Source: Syngnathus acus (Eukaryota > Chordata > Actinopteri > Syngnathiformes > Syngnathidae). From it: a DNA stretch of 64,000 bases. The stretch covers positions 7,679,104-7,743,103 of the forward strand of contig NC_051105.1 in the NCBI RefSeq assembly GCF_901709675.1, given 5' to 3'. Within the stretch, counting starts at the first letter, position 1, and every line of letters starts with the position of its first letter. A program made the translations under genes and the position numbers. The notes under the pieces were generated by a model that was not told the DNA's origin, ran no database searches, and saw only the letters and a program-made list of their open reading frames with translations. Positions 1 through 14,500 of this stretch are shown in pieces.

Positions 1-3000
1 TTATGTGAAACCACAATAATCATTCAATAAGTAGAACGTACATTTAAATTTCTGTCAGGCTGCTGATTAGGTTGGTATAGCTTTACAGAAACCGGGGCAG
101 TAAAATCATTAGCCCGTAGGCGGTAGAATAATTACGTTTTCATCCACTTATTTTTATAAATTTCTTTTTCTTGTGGTTCTTATGAACCACTATTCTTTCG
201 ACTCCCTGTAAAAAAAAGTAATTAATTTGCAAAGATAGCACAGATAGACCCCAAGCCACTTTTCCAGAGGATGTCAGCCTCGTTTAAAAAAAAAAAAAAA
301 AAAGACTTATGGGTGGTGCGGCTCGCAAACCTTCCAGAGAAATGCTTAATCAAACATTCCCAACCACTGTGTTGCGACACATTAGTAAGCTCATTTTTCA
401 TATTTAATTGCTCAGAAAATTTCTCTTTGTTTATGACAATAAATAACATATCATTCAACATAGAGCGGCAGTCCGAACATTTATATGTTCTTATTCTTGG
501 TGGTAAAAAAAAAACAAAAAAAGTTAACTTGCCGCTATTCATGAAACAGAATATGCAATTTGTTTACAACTAAACCAGCCCAGATTTCACACTGTATTAT
601 TACACTTATGAGTCAACTGAGACCAGATCCTCATTATTGCAGTTTATATACTTTCTGAGACAATTCAGTGCCAGAGATTTTTCCAATGTCAAACATGTGC
701 CTCAATAAAATTCGAGAAAGGCTGGAATCACAAAGGCACAACAAACAATGTATTTTATTTATTCGGGAACCACAGCTGAGAAAAGCAAGAAAGTTGACAT
801 AATAAAAGGAGGCATGACCATCAATCAATAAGTTAATTCAAGAGACAAGACCCGAACCTCTTTTAAAGGAATTTGTGCTTGGCCAAACTTTCAGCCCAGC
901 TTTAATAAAAGTGAAGCTGTTTTCTATTCAGCATCAGGCTGCTTGAACTATTAGTGCACCTTTTGTTGGTGCCGGCACCAGACGACACCTTTACTGCGCT
1001 TCGGGAAACCTGGCGGTCGCTTGGCAACATGGAGCAAGGACACCACCGCAGCGTTGTTGACAGAAACTCGCCTCGACCCAGACGCTTGATTTGTTCTCAT
1101 GTAACGGGATTTTTATTGCAGACGTCCTTTCAATGTGACGCTTTGTATGTTGAGACCGCTTGCTAATGTTTATGTGACCGATGTGTATATTAGTCAAAAC
1201 CGCGTTTTAAAAATTGTTGAGTTTCATTAAAAGATGGGTTATAATTTTAAGAGGAAAAAAAAATCTGTTTGCTAGTACCTGAATTTATTAGGGGAAAAAA
1301 ACAAAATGCCATTTTGCTGTACTCACTCATTTGTAAAGTAGAAAGTACAATTAATAAAATATCATTAGAATATCATAAAGAACTTAGTTTATTTTAGTCG
1401 GACAATTCAAAAAGTGAACAGAATCAAACATTTAATTTCGATAATTGTATTTTACAGGCTAATACAAATCCAAAATCCATCATCTCAAGAAAAAAGAATA
1501 TTACATACGTGTAAAACAATATTTTTTTAAACATAGAAATTTGGTAGGACTTTTGAAAAGTATTTTCCTCTTTAATGAACCTGTATAAAATGTCAGACTT
1601 TATAAATTTCATTCAGAATATAAAAATCGAAATAAGTTTTCTACGATTTTCAAATGTATTGAGCGTCATCTGTACTTTATGACAAGCTATGGCAAAAGTT
1701 CCAGTCCAGGTAGAAATAGTTGCATCTGAAAATACCACCTCAACTCAAATCTCTGCTTTGTGATGATCCCCGCCATTAATCTGCCTTTTGTTGCATTGTA
1801 CTTTTGTGTTGTGTTCTCTAAGCTCTGCAGTCAGACCACAACTGGGTATCCAGTCTGTTGTCCTCAGTCGGGGGTTTCACAAGCTGGGCTGCCAAAACTG
1901 AATCTGAACCTTTGGGGTCAATCACTATTGTTGAATCGGTGATCCCTTTTCACTACATTCGTGTCCCAAAGTCCAAGGCCTAGTTGGTGAAATCCTCGGC
2001 ACAGAGATGTTCAATACAGACCCAATCAGCAGTGGAGTGGGTTCATGGCAGAAAGAAATCATCAGCGATGGCCGTTTGATATCGTCTCTGCAGAGCAAAG
2101 TCACATAATCCAGTTTGTGTCCAAAAAAAATAAAAATATGAATTCAACTGCAGCCAAATAATCCCCTGAAATAACAGGCTTAAGCACTAAAACCCTTCTC
2201 TAATTTTATCTGGAATCTTCCAAACACTGACACCACAATGACATCAAAGCGGGACAGGAAATGCATGGCCAACAAATAAATAGACGGGCGAGTGGCATTA
2301 GGGCTTAATACGCGGCAGAGTGGATGGAGCTTTAGGAAAGCGGAGCTCGATTTCGGCTTGGAGAGACGCTCGATGAGACGCATCCAGCTCGCTCTGCCAG
2401 GGTCGCCAAATTGCACTTTTTTTTTCACGCTTTCACTGGATGAAGCCATTTTGCAGAGTTGACTTTCTCGTCTGTCAAATTCAAAAGCTTGCAAAAGTTG
2501 AATTTAAAAAAAAAAAAAACATTTTTAATTAAACCGATTTTTGTGTGTTTTCTTACTTGTCTGAGCTGCATTGTGTGGGAAGGTTAGACATCTGACATTT
2601 TGTTCATTTTTGCTTGGAAATTTTTTTTTTCCCCCTTTCTGGGAGCTTATTTGTGAGCCTTACCTCTGCAGGGAGGTTCCAAATATGAGACATTCCACCA
2701 TAATGACTTCTCGCTTGGCACATCACCAAGCGTGTTTGGTAATAACAAATTATTTCTACTAATAGACAATGTTTCCTAATTATCTTGACTGTTGGAACGC
2801 CGACTTAACGAGCACTTCTGACACCATCTTGCGCTGTAATCGTTTCAAAGTGATCTGTTGAAAAAAAGTATCTTTACCCGAGACCGTGTTGAGAACTTGG
2901 AATACTGTGTCAGACAGAGCCTCGTGTTCTCCACACGATAATTAGCGGCTGGCGAGAAGTGTGCGAAACTCAAGGACACAGCACTAACACCTACCAGCTC

Positions 3001-4821
3001 TCTTCTCCACCTTCACCAAATGCTTCTATTGCTCTGAATATTGCCTTTCTCTTTGCTTCATCACTTCATATTCATCCCCACAGGCTTTTCGGTACAGAGG
3101 AAATGAATGACACACCAACGAGGCGGCGGTTTCATCTTCCACTTGAAGTCTCTTTCAGTCATTTTCGCTTCCATATGCTCAGTCAGAGATGACTTTTGAG
3201 GATGAAAACCAAAAAGGAAATGTGTTGTGTCTTTGCGTGAAGAACATCCATCACCTGAGGACTCTTCTGAGTTTTATCTCATTGTCTCATCTACAAGACA
3301 GCCAGAGTGACATACGAGCCATTTCTTGTTTATCCGTGTCTCTTTAGCGGTGAGCCGCCGCGCCTTTGCGAGAACCTCTTTCCCATCGTCCCAGAATGCA
3401 GTGCTACGCGCCCTAATTGGGGAAGGAGCCCAGATGCTAAATGGCAAAGTGAAAAGTGAGATTAATGTGGTATGAGGTCAAAGCTATTATGCAGTTTTCA
3501 TTTATCACCTTAGCTGCAGAAAGGAGGATTCACTTTAAACGGACTTTGTTGTTGCTGAGTAGAAACAAGCACGAATGGAGACAATTAAAATTGAATCAAA
3601 GTTACTGAAGTGCAAATGGTGGGAAGCAACCGTTAAATTACAACACTTGTGTTCCAATTAATTAGGATATCATGGACAAGTTCATTTATTTCAGTTCATT
3701 ACTACCTCCACTTGTAAATTACCCTTTTTTCTTAAGTTTCATGCAAAAATTGACACATTGGAAACAGTTCTCCTCAAAAAAGAGGCCAAGTGCTTATTTT
3801 GAGCTGTTTATTGCCACTCTTAGATGAAGTTTACTGTCAAACATAACATAAAACTAATATTATATGAAAGTCCGCCATTTTAATGCCGACACACAATGCA
3901 AAAGAGAAACTAACATCGATGTCATGGCGGTATTAACTATTACAAATATTTGAACACAAATAGTGCAGCAACTCATGTAGACAGAAAATACTCCGACCAT
4001 TCTTATGTTTATCCTATATGTGAAAAACGACAAATATTACTGTAGCTTACTAGGCTGACCCACAAACCCAGTGCGAACAAGCTGGAAAAAAATGATTAAA
4101 TAGTCGAGCTATGGCATGAGACAAAAATGTCGTCTTGTTCCCCAGAGCATAAACATGGACGCATACAACATTGGCAAATGATCATCTTGTGTAACCCGAA
4201 CGCAAATCAATGTTAATGACGACATCGTCACATGACATAAGATCGTCCATAATATTTTTCTTCCACTTGAATTCATCCAAGAGAGGATTCAGTGCTGCTG
4301 TTTTGGGTTAGCCACAAAGCCGATTGGGAGTTAACTTTTTAATATGCGCACAATAGAGACTGTGAACTGAAATCATAACAATTGCTAGTCTATTCAAAGT
4401 TTATTTGTAGTCGCTGAGACAAGCAGCGACTAATTGGGTCACATTGTTTATTAAAATGAAGACTACTTTTCGAGGGAATGCGCGAAATGGCTTTTGACAA
4501 ACAGAGGCTTTGCGTTTTTTTCTAACCATCCTGATAGAAGTCAAACTGATTGCACATAACAACAGAAAACGAATGTTTACTCAAAAGCTTGCAAGCGTTC
4601 CATGAAATTGCACATTGCTGCTTGGAAAGAAAAAACTGCCATTGTCAACATAAGTGCATTCAATTGTGGGGTGATTGTGCTTTAATCTGAAGTGCTGTGT
4701 GTCTCCACTTTATGACGAAGGCTAGAGCTTTTTTGGTTGGCCGGAACGTGTGGAGAAACACTTAGGCCTTGTTTTTAAATAAAAATGGAAAAGCTCAATT
4801 TAAAGGTCATAGCATAATTTA

Positions 4822-5679
4822 CCGTATTTTCCGCCCTAAAAGGCGCACCGGGTTATAAGGCGCACCTTCAATGAACGGCCCATTTTAAAACTTTGTCCAT
4901 ATATAAGGCGCACCGGATTATAAGGCGCATAAAATAGAAGCTATACTGCATCAAACTGAGGTTGACTAGGGTTGCGGTATGCATCCACTAGCCAATAACC
5001 AACGAGCCCTCTGTAAACAATCGCGTTTCTCAAACGATCTCCTATAAAATGATCAGAACTGACTAAAGTTCGATCTAACGCATTGGTACTACTTACCTAT
5101 GTTTCCCTTCCATATCGATCCGTAGATTTACTCGAAACATTAACAGAGCAGCCTATTTTGACATGAAATAGCCTGGTACGTATAGCAGCTATCGCAATAG
5201 CATTAGCCATCCGCAAAGTCTCACGAGCCTCAGCTCGCAATCTCCCATGAGCCTCAGCAAAGTGTAAACAATCGCGTTTCTCAAACGATCTCCTATAAAA
5301 TGATCGGAACTGACTAAAGTTCGATCTAACGCATTGGTACTACTTACCTATGTTTCCCTTCCATATCGATCCGTAGATTTACTCGAAACATTAACAGAGC
5401 AGCCTATTTTGACATGAAATAGCCTCGCGGGTACAACAGCTATTCGGTGACGCCCCCTGACTACAGTTGCCGTAATGCTGGGAAGCGATGCGACCTTGTA
5501 ATTTACTAGTCGTACTAAAACGTACTGAAACATTTTGGCAGAGCACTGTGTACAACCAGTATGGATCAACAAATTCATCAGTTGATCCATATATAAGGCG
5601 CACTGGCCTATAAGGCGCACTGTCGGCTTTTGAGAAAATTTTAGGTTTTTAGGTGCGCCTTTTAGGGCGGAAAATACGG
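4822..5679. mobile_element. Non-autonomous DNA transposon (MITE), TA target site
   Basis: The element is bounded by perfect 28-bp terminal inverted repeats, 4822-4849 and 5652-5679, starting CCGTATTTTCCGCCC. TA dinucleotides flank both ends (4820-4821 and 5680-5681). Subterminal copies of 'ataaggcgcac' recur at both ends. The TA target and short inverted ends suggest the Tc1/mariner-pogo group; that assignment is inference. No transposase is encoded. The interior carries a 163-bp direct duplication (5012-5174 and 5263-5425). Small ORFs on the minus strand inside it are not treated as genes. Confidence 0.85.
5012..5425. repeat. 163-bp direct duplication inside the MITE
   Basis: The block 5012-5174, starting tgtaaacaatcgcg and ending atgaaatagcct, is repeated at 5263-5425 with one visible substitution (gatcagaac versus gatcggaac). 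About 88 bp of unrelated sequence separate the copies. The near identity points to recent duplication or gene conversion within the element. Confidence 0.85.
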
Positions 5680-8284
5680 TAATTGAATGTCTGGAAATCT
5701 GTCTATGTAAGAAAACACAGGCTCTTGAGTTAAGACCGCCGACGAAAAGAATCTCTCGCTGCTATTTGAAGCCATCCCGACAAGAATTCTTCAGACGATC
5801 TACTAAAAGGAATAAAAAAAAAAAAAACGTAAAACCGTAAAAATCGTAAAAAAAGAGACGGAACCGTCTGGATTTGAGTTTTTCCTCAAAGACAGACACG
5901 CGCTGATCCGCTGCCAGCCTTTTCAGGAAGTCCGCTACCGTTGTAAATAATTGATCCTCCAATATCCAGGATCCAGATGAGGTGATTAAACTGCTCCTCT
6001 GATGGACAGCTGGAATGTGCTTCAATGTCTCGTGGCCTTGGGTCGCTCCAATCCCACTTTTTCCAAGCCTGTCTTTTTCTTCAACCTTTATTTACCTAAT
6101 TACCGCACGGCAATACGGGTCGAACGTATTAATTAAAAACAACTACACTCAATGATTCAAGACGTTAAAAGGCTCCTTCAATTACACTGTGACAATTAGA
6201 ATTAAAAACAATACCATGTGCAGCTGGTTTCCAATAATGAGTTGTTAGAAAAGACATTTATGCTTAACTAACTGCCTAATTTGCAAACATGTTTTGCATA
6301 AGTCATTTACTCAATGCTGATGGAGACCTCTTGTTTGTTGATATTCACTTAAGCTATAAAGCATTTTTATTTATTTATTTATTCTCTTTTAGGAGTGTTA
6401 GTACTGTTCCATCAGAGCATTTAAGGAAATGATTATTTTGCAGTATGGTTCCGGCTAAAGTGATGTGCTTCCCGAATGACTAAACATGGCACAAAGTCTG
6501 TAATGGGTAGGCGGTTGGATTCCGGGGAAGTTGGTTATGGAGCTCGACAGCAGGTAGAGAGCGTGAAGGCAGACAGGTTGATTTTGTGTAGGCAGGCTGC
6601 AAGTCTTGACAGCTACTTCCATCATTAACTCTCTTGTTGCACCTTTACACAAGTTAAAAAAATATATGTGCGTGGGGGGGTGGTGTGTTCTAGCTTTTAT
6701 ATCAGATCTACTTCCTTGCTTTTTCATGATTCTTCATAAGCCTGAGCAAATCATCAAATTCAAATAATGTAGTTGAATGCAATTTTCAAACAAAGGGTCC
6801 AATTTGGAGCCTTTTGGTTTGTTTAGCGTTTTCAGTCCACCATATTAATGCTTATGCTCAATAGTATATTCTTCATCCTCTGCATAGAACGGTAATATTA
6901 GTGCCGCACTGATAAACTGAAAGAGGAGTTGGGACAATGAACAGTTTATGTTTTGTGTTTTATACTGCCCACAGGTGGCCATTCAATTGATTCAATTGAT
7001 GGGGGGGGCTGTCACGGATTGATGACATTACTATTCATTTCATTGGGAAAGGATGATTTGACATATGAATGTATTATGAGCGCGGTTACAAAACAAATTA
7101 TACTCATATCTCAAGACATTACTGTACTTCTTGCAACTGATACTTTGTGAAACTGGTCCATGGTACAAGCATCCACACATCCAACCAACCATCGCTATGC
7201 ATACATTTATTGTCTATATTTTTACTCACGTGGCATCGCAATGAGCCTCATTACCCTGGCACTCTGACATATAAAAACATATATATGTAAATAATGTATA
7301 AATATGTAGAGTCACCCTTTCACACTCGGCATAGATAATTTATAGTATTCAGTTACCTCAACATGCAAGCTCCTAATGGCAGACACCACAAACCAATGCT
7401 CTCGTTTAATATGGGTGAGAGTTGCGTGTTTTATTTTTCTTGACAGTAATTGTACGAGAAAAACTTAAGAGTGAACATCCGGGCATAGTATAACCAAAAC
7501 AGGTTATGTGTGAGGAGCACACAAACCTACGTAACCTACGTCACCTGGTGTCTCTCCAGCACTCACGTGCTTTATGGAAACACTGACACAGTTAATCTCT
7601 GCAAAGTTGCTTTTGTGCTGTTGAAATTGCAGTCTGGAGCCTTGGGAGTCTTGCGCTGTTATTTGTGACGATTGCTTTGGATTTCTTGTTCCTGCTGAGG
7701 CGTGAAGAGCGCTCGTTCTCCAACCGAGAAGCTGCTGTGCAACCAAGTTCACTTCACACTGCATATTACAACCATTACTGTACTTCAAAGGTAGCATCAG
7801 TTTAATTGGAATAATGGCGTGACTTACAGTTTCAATGAAGTCTATTCTCCCCGCGAGTCGTTGGGATGATTGATGGCAAACGGAATGCCTACGTTCGGCC
7901 ACATCCTGCAAGCCACCTCTGACATTGTGAGAGCGTGCTTGATTACATGTCTTTGCTCTCCTCTTGGGCTCATAAGCGTGAGTGGCTGTGGGACTCTTGA
8001 AATTGGAAGGTAGAGCTTTTGGCCTCCAGCTTCTCTAGAGAATGTGACAAAGTGTCCTTGAGTCTAAACACCGGTCAGCTGCTTCGTACGTCTGAGTGCA
8101 TTTACCGTTGCGCTGATTTTTTTCAAACGTATACTTCACCCGAGATGCAGTATAAGAAATTGAGGGAATTTTAGAAACTCTTTATTTTTTAGGATTTTTT
8201 TTTTTTTAATATTATCATATTCATATATGTATTATTTATATAATTTTAGAAACATACGTTTATTTTAATGCCTCCTGAATGCTA

Positions 8285-8335
8285 CCAGTCCAGGATGTAC
8301 CTTGCCTCTTGTCCAAGTCGGCTGTAATGGACTCA
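8285..8335. repeat. Fragment of common teleost interspersed repeat
   Basis: The wording 'accagtccaggatgtacc' followed by 'ttgcctcttgtcc' matches, from memory, the widespread fish repeat that includes 'ggctccagc' and 'ggatggatgg'. Only a short, diverged piece remains in this intron. Confidence 0.5.
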
Positions 8336-10413
8336 CTCGTGTCCCAAGAAAATGGACAGAATACAACACCAAGCACAGTCTTTTGCTGAGACCAAACCAT
8401 TTTCCACAGGCTCTAAATTTGTTTGTCAGATTCATGCATTATTCACTGTGAAACAAAAGAACATTTTCCCAAAATGGCCTCTATAATGTTTGAAAACATG
8501 TATTTAAGAAGCTATAAAAGTTATAGGCTTATGGTTATTTAATTCGAGTGCCCATTGAAATTATTGTAGTCATTTGTTGTGACTGTTCGTAATGCAACTC
8601 TGCTGCAGACAAAATCAACCAGTCCTAGAGGAACGGCCTTGGTGTGACTCCAAATATTGTCAATCAATTCCACATAATCGACATATAATCATCTTGATGC
8701 AAAACATTACACAATAGCGGTGTTTTCAGAAACAAGTACCCGGATACTCACCTTCACTTCTACCTCGAGCAACTGTCCCACTCTAATAGAAACGCAATTG
8801 AAAGTCATGTAGCACTTCAGTAAAACCAAATTTATTGCACTGTCCCTTCCACTGAGCTATCAAGTTCGCATCGGATTGGGCACAGTCGAAATGACTGTCC
8901 ATTCTTTCAGGATAAAATAGCTTAGTTATAAAATCAATACTAGCTCCATTGTTCTTGATTAAACCTATTTGTTATGTTGCGGTCTGGCGGGAAGTAAAAG
9001 CACTCAAGATATTTGGGATTATCTGGTCATGGTTCATCTAAAAACCATCGAGTAGTTCGTAATGATCCCCGCTGCGATTTTTTTTGGGGGTCGACTGCAT
9101 AATTCTCAGTCACGTAGCTATTTAATAATCTCGAAACACCGTGTGAGCAATAAAAGTGATTGATGGGGCAAGGTCACAGAGGATGAGAGGCCACTCAGTT
9201 AGCCAACAATTTTTTGCTGATAGCATCATTTACCGCGCATGGAATAATCCCTAAGTGGCCGAAAAGTACAAAAGTACACAAACAACAGATTTTTTTTTTT
9301 CTTCCCCTTCACATTAACTGCCGGTCGCTGTGGAAAATAGATGGATATATGTTTTGTTCTATTCTATATTTAAACATATTGATGGTTGGTCAGCATCTTG
9401 AACCAGACATGGTTCCACTTTATAGAATCAATTATTTGATGTGCTGCGCTCCAAGACGTGCTACATTATTAAAGAAATGCATTTCAGACACTGGGGGACT
9501 TTTTGCCAAGTCGCTCATTAGGCCCAGCATGGCCCAAAATGCTTTTAAAAGCGGGTATCGTGTTGTGCTCTCATAATTCCCCATTACCGTTTTGCTGGAA
9601 GTAGACCATTTTTACTCTCGTTGCCAGATTAATGATGATGATGGACCACGGAACTGGGACAAGAGTTGTCTGTACCCTCTTCAAAACTGGGACGGCGTTT
9701 TTGGAAAAGGCTGAATGAAAACTGGGAATGTCGTGCGTCTGCGGAGGAGATTGATGGGATGTGAAGGTCCCATGGCAGCCTGCAATGCTCTCAGTGTCTT
9801 CAGCCTTGCCATTATATGATGTGATTGTGATGTTGATGCTGTGTGATTTTTCCACTGCCAGCTTGTGTACTCGCGTGGCTCTTCTGGTCGTATTATTAAT
9901 TCAGAGATTCGCCTTCCTTCTTCAGCCGTCTCTCGAAGAGAAACGCGTGCAAGTGGTGGGATTACGAAAAGGAGGGTGTAATTAGAAGGGAGGATTTTTA
10001 CCATGGTGGTAAATGGAGTCTGCGCTGTCATATTACAATTTCTAATTGGTCTCAAATGACAAGAAGAACAGTTAAAAAAGCGCAGAGTGACTCGCCGACA
10101 AAGCGGCTCATTCAAAATACCCGTCCGACCTATTCTCCTCATCCCAACCCAACTTGTCCAATTATTGTGCCGTTTTCTTATGCATGAGCCGTCACTTGCA
10201 TTGAATTTTTGCCTCATCGAGCAACTCGGGTCCTGATTTGTCGCTTCAAAAGGGACTGCGGTATATAACACGCTCAGCCATTAGCAATTAGCGCTGGAAG
10301 CTATTGTGATTCAAATGAGTTTGAATGGAGAGGAATAGAAAATACCCAATTGAAACATTATCTGCATGTTAAAGAATAATAATTCATAGATCATCATGTA
10401 GATTTGAACTCAT

Positions 10414-10500
10414 AAAAAGTCTACACACCCCTGTTCAAATGTGTTTTTTGGTGAAAATGAGACCAAGATGAATCATTTCAAAACGGTTCCTGTTAATTAT
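10414..10500 (+). repeat. Fragment of interspersed repeat shared with 19.6-20.1 kb
   Basis: The words 'aagtctacacacccctgtt', 'caaatg', 'aagatgaatca' and 'tttcaaaac' recur in the same order at 19663-19745. The two copies are degraded members of one dispersed family, probably the remains of a DNA transposon. Confidence 0.6.
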
Positions 10501-11508
10501 TTAAAGAGCCTCTTGTTAGTCCCCCAAAATTTTTTCGATGTTCTAGTAGTCATTTCCTGACATTTTGTGTTTTGCTTTGTAAAAAAAAAATCCTGAGGAT
10601 TTACAGATATTTTTAAAGCGCTGCCTGAAAACACAATCCAAAACCCTTCTACTACATCATTGTGCTTTGCATGCAGATCCGCCACCACATAATCAAGTCA
10701 TTTTAATCAGTGCTAAATGTGAAATCATTATTTTGCCTTTATGTCATTTGACCCTGAGAAACTTTTTTGTGAGCAAATCGTATAATATACCTCCTTTATA
10801 GTCATAGTCAATTCAAGCTCAGAAGAATTTTTTGTTTTGTCTTCAGTTTCAGATTATTGGCGTCAACGCATTTGTTCGATGTCCCAGCCGCGCTTTATTT
10901 CTTCAGCTGCGTGACATTGTTCGTCTTTCCTTTGTTTCCCACAATGAAGGATGAGATGTTTCTCCTTTGAAGGACAATTTCCCCTCCTGTTGTTATCTGC
11001 TCTGGGTACAAGCATGCTCTGTTTATGCGTCATGCGATGCGCAAGCGACGGCGGCGTCCTGACAACTAAATGAAAGGTCCCATCCTTCTTCAAGTTTGCT
11101 CCCGGATGACACTCCTCGCCCCCATTCCGTCACCATTAAAACGCCCCGACACGAGGCGAGGAATCTCAAAAACGGTCCATTACGGGCTGCCACGGGGATC
11201 GCAGACACCATTAAGGGATGGTATCGGTTACAAATAATGCATGTATGCAGTCTTACTCTTATCTATCTGGGAGGAAAGGCACAGAGCGGGGCTGTGTGCG
11301 GATGCGGAGATGTGCCGCAGATACACCATAACGCCTGCCAAGGACATTTCCTCGCAGGAGAGACGCTAAAGTGAGGATTGGAGCCAGATGACCCTGATGT
11401 AAAGCATTTAAATACCTGCGTGAACAACCCACACAAACCTACAGAGCTGAGTAAAGCGCACTGCAGTAGGTGGCTCTGTATTGTTGCATCCTGGTCACCA
11501 ATTGAAAT

Positions 11509-11580
11509 ACAGCGGTGCCTTGAGATACAAGTTTTATTCGTTCCTTGGTCGTGCTTGTAATTGAAAACAATATCTCAAAT
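11509..11580 (+). repeat. Fragment with MITE-like end
   Basis: The sequence 'acagcggtgccttgagatac' followed by 'aagttttattcgttcc' resembles the TA-flanked inverted ends of pogo/Tigger-like fish MITEs. No matching opposite end was found, so it is read as a solo or truncated end. Confidence 0.4.
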
Positions 11581-14500
11581 TATTATAGATCAGAGAACGT
11601 CCCGGCGGATGGACAGCTATGGTTCGATATCTGAAAGGATTTTAAAAAAGTATGGTGAGCTGTGATTGGTTGTGACCTGTGATGTCATTTTAAGTGGACA
11701 GTATCAAAATGGCCGCCACCTGAGATGGATAGAAACAGGTGGTTTTTGCCTGTTTAATTCATATTCCACAAACAAATCATTCATCAGAACACCGTGTCTC
11801 GACTAGTCAGGCTACGTGGAACATATAAGAAAATTAACTTGCGAGAAAACAAAGTATATGAATTGTTGCAGAATCTGACATCCATCTGAAAGTGTTCGAC
11901 ACCTTCCTTGTACTGTTGGCTGTCAGACAAACGAGTTGCGAACCCTTTCAAGCCTGCGACAATTTCTAAGATGCAATTTTAAAACTCGAAAGGCTCTACG
12001 TTTCATTTGGAAATGTCATTAAGTTCACAGGCAGTTATGTCTTTTTAATGAGAGCGCTAAATTGCCGTCATATGAAGCGATTTTTGTGCAAAATGAAAAC
12101 GGCGCACACCGTGAATGTCAAGCGGCGGAGCGACCAAATGGTCTTGGATGCGGGGAGGCACGATTCACGCTCACCGGCACCGCCTGATGAGATAGAGAGG
12201 TGGGGCTCCCTCCCTCTTGTCTCCAGTGGAAAATAGTTAAAATGTAATGAAGCCAATTTGCCCGGCGCTTTCTGGGCTTTGACAGTTACATCAGTACTGA
12301 TGCATGTGTAATGTGATGACAGCCAAGCACATCCGTGACGACTGATTGAACGCTCAGCTGTGGCTGCGGAGAATATCGGATTGTTGTTGTTTTTGTATTT
12401 TTGTTTTTTTTGCAAAATCGAGAAGAACGGGATGTGTCAAATATGTTGTTCTCACCTATTAATAGGAAGCTTTAAAAGAAAACAGCTTTTTTGGGGGGGG
12501 CAGAGCTTTAGTGATTCTGGGTTTTTATTAGGGATGGGCGTAATAACTGATCAATTTATTAGGTTTATTGACCAGCATGTCTGCCTCACAGTTCCTCAAA
12601 TATCAGCCTTTCTGGAGATTCCATGCACCCGTGGTTATAAAGCAATGAACTGTGAGTTTCTGTCACCAAAATGCATGGATGTATTTAGTAAATGGGGCCA
12701 TCGTTTATAAACAACAGCCTCTCGAAATATCCACGCTTGCTCCTTTAATCACACGAGCCATGTCTTTCTTGTGGCTGTTCTCTTCTTCCTTGATAATCAG
12801 GCCATTTTTTGCGGTTCAAAAATTTTAGATGTTCGCATTTTGCTTGTCTGTTGAGAATTTGTAGTAAATATTGCAACATGTGGCGTGTTTTCTTTTTTTT
12901 AAATAATGCACGAAAGCACACTTTTAAAGGTGATTCTGATATAAGATGGATTTGTCACCATTGCCTTTACTGAATGTTTTTGAAGGTCAAACAAAATGCC
13001 TGATTTGTGGCACTTATCCAAACTATTTTTTTATTTCGTCTGTTGTGTCTAGTTTAAAAAAGAAAAAAAAAAAGCCAACAAGTTTGACATCTTTTGTCCT
13101 TGGCGCTGCTTTGGACACGAAGTAACTAATATGCAATAAAGGATTTCATCCGCTGGCAGAACAAAGCAAAAAAAAAAAAAAAAAGATTATTTCGTTCTTT
13201 CCCAGGGAGCTGTAAATTGAAACTTCCTCTGACTTTGAGAGCAGAGGAAGAAAGCTGTGAGCTGATTATTTTCTATGGTCTCACTGGCCTTGCTTCTTTG
13301 TATGGAATAAATGTGTCAAATCACATGAAATTGTTATACACCTTAAAGAACAGACATATGAATGGGTTTAACTGATTAGATCATTTAAATGAAATTGACT
13401 GTTATTAGTATGACGGACGCCTGTGAGGTGGCACAGTCCACTTCCATGCTGGTTAAAATTGTTCACAAACTATCCCATAGCTGTTCTTACCTTTCACTAC
13501 CTCCAGTTTGCCAGCCTTTGCCTAAAGAAAAATAATAGAAATAGATTACGATGAACCCTCATTATTAAGTTCAAATTATAATTATTAGGAGCTTCTGGGA
13601 TATAATTTAAACTAAACGCAGCATTGTATTACTCACTTGGTACACTCCGCAGCAAGGTCGGAGTAGCAAAGAAGAAAAGGAAATTGCAAATAGCATGAAT
13701 AGTGATGATTGTGCCATTTTGGTGCTCCATGTTGAAGTCATTGTATTTCTATTGGTCCGGTGAATGTGTGAGACTGCACAGTACAAAGGTTGATCGACTG
13801 TGTTCGAATGTAATAAAACGTTCTTCCCTCCTCTCTTTTTTCCTTTCTTTCCTCTCAAAAATTTTAGACCTAATTTGTTAGGGGACCCATGATTGTGTTC
13901 ATTAGAGAATACGAGTATGTCAGCTCTGAGCTGACATGATCTGGTATCAGATGCTCCGTTCAGATCTTGTCTTGGGGCATCGGGTGCGCACAACCGGAAC
14001 GACCCAGTGGTCATGTAGCTGACAAGTACATGTCTTCATGACAATCACGCTCACTAACCCCGGTGTTCCTATAGACTCAAGACCACAGAGTTTATTTTTT
14101 TTTTCCTTGGGAGCACCTTGCGGCAGTTAAGTTCCAAGTCTTTTGTGTCATGCTTTTAAAAATAGAACGCTATCTCAACCTGAAATTGTCGGCCAAGATA
14201 GAATCAGCCCTACCGCCGCGTCCCCTCGCGCTCTCATCAAGCTTCGTAACAGAACAAGCGAAGGAGAGTGATGGCTGTTATTACAGACTTCAGGTGGAGG
14301 GCCACCCGGAGAGAGCGAGAAAGACGGCGAGTAGAGATAAACAGCGTCCAAAGAGCAGATTGACAAGCGAATTCAGCGGCGTGATTAATGTGACAACCTT
14401 TGAGAAAAGGTTATGGATCCGTTGGGAACACTAATGTGTGCCGGACATGGAGGAGGAAGAGAAGAAGGGCAGGAGTCAAGCGAGGCTGGAGAAAGTCATT

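Noticed and set aside
7504-7911. 135-codon minus-strand ORF
   Set aside because: Composition and lack of any motif do not support a gene; a similar chance ORF occurs at 13607-14014.
9681-10271. 196-codon minus-strand ORF in the hs6st3 intron
   Set aside because: No recognisable family, no splice or promoter context, and overlapping ORFs in other frames; best explained by chance in a stretch of balanced composition.
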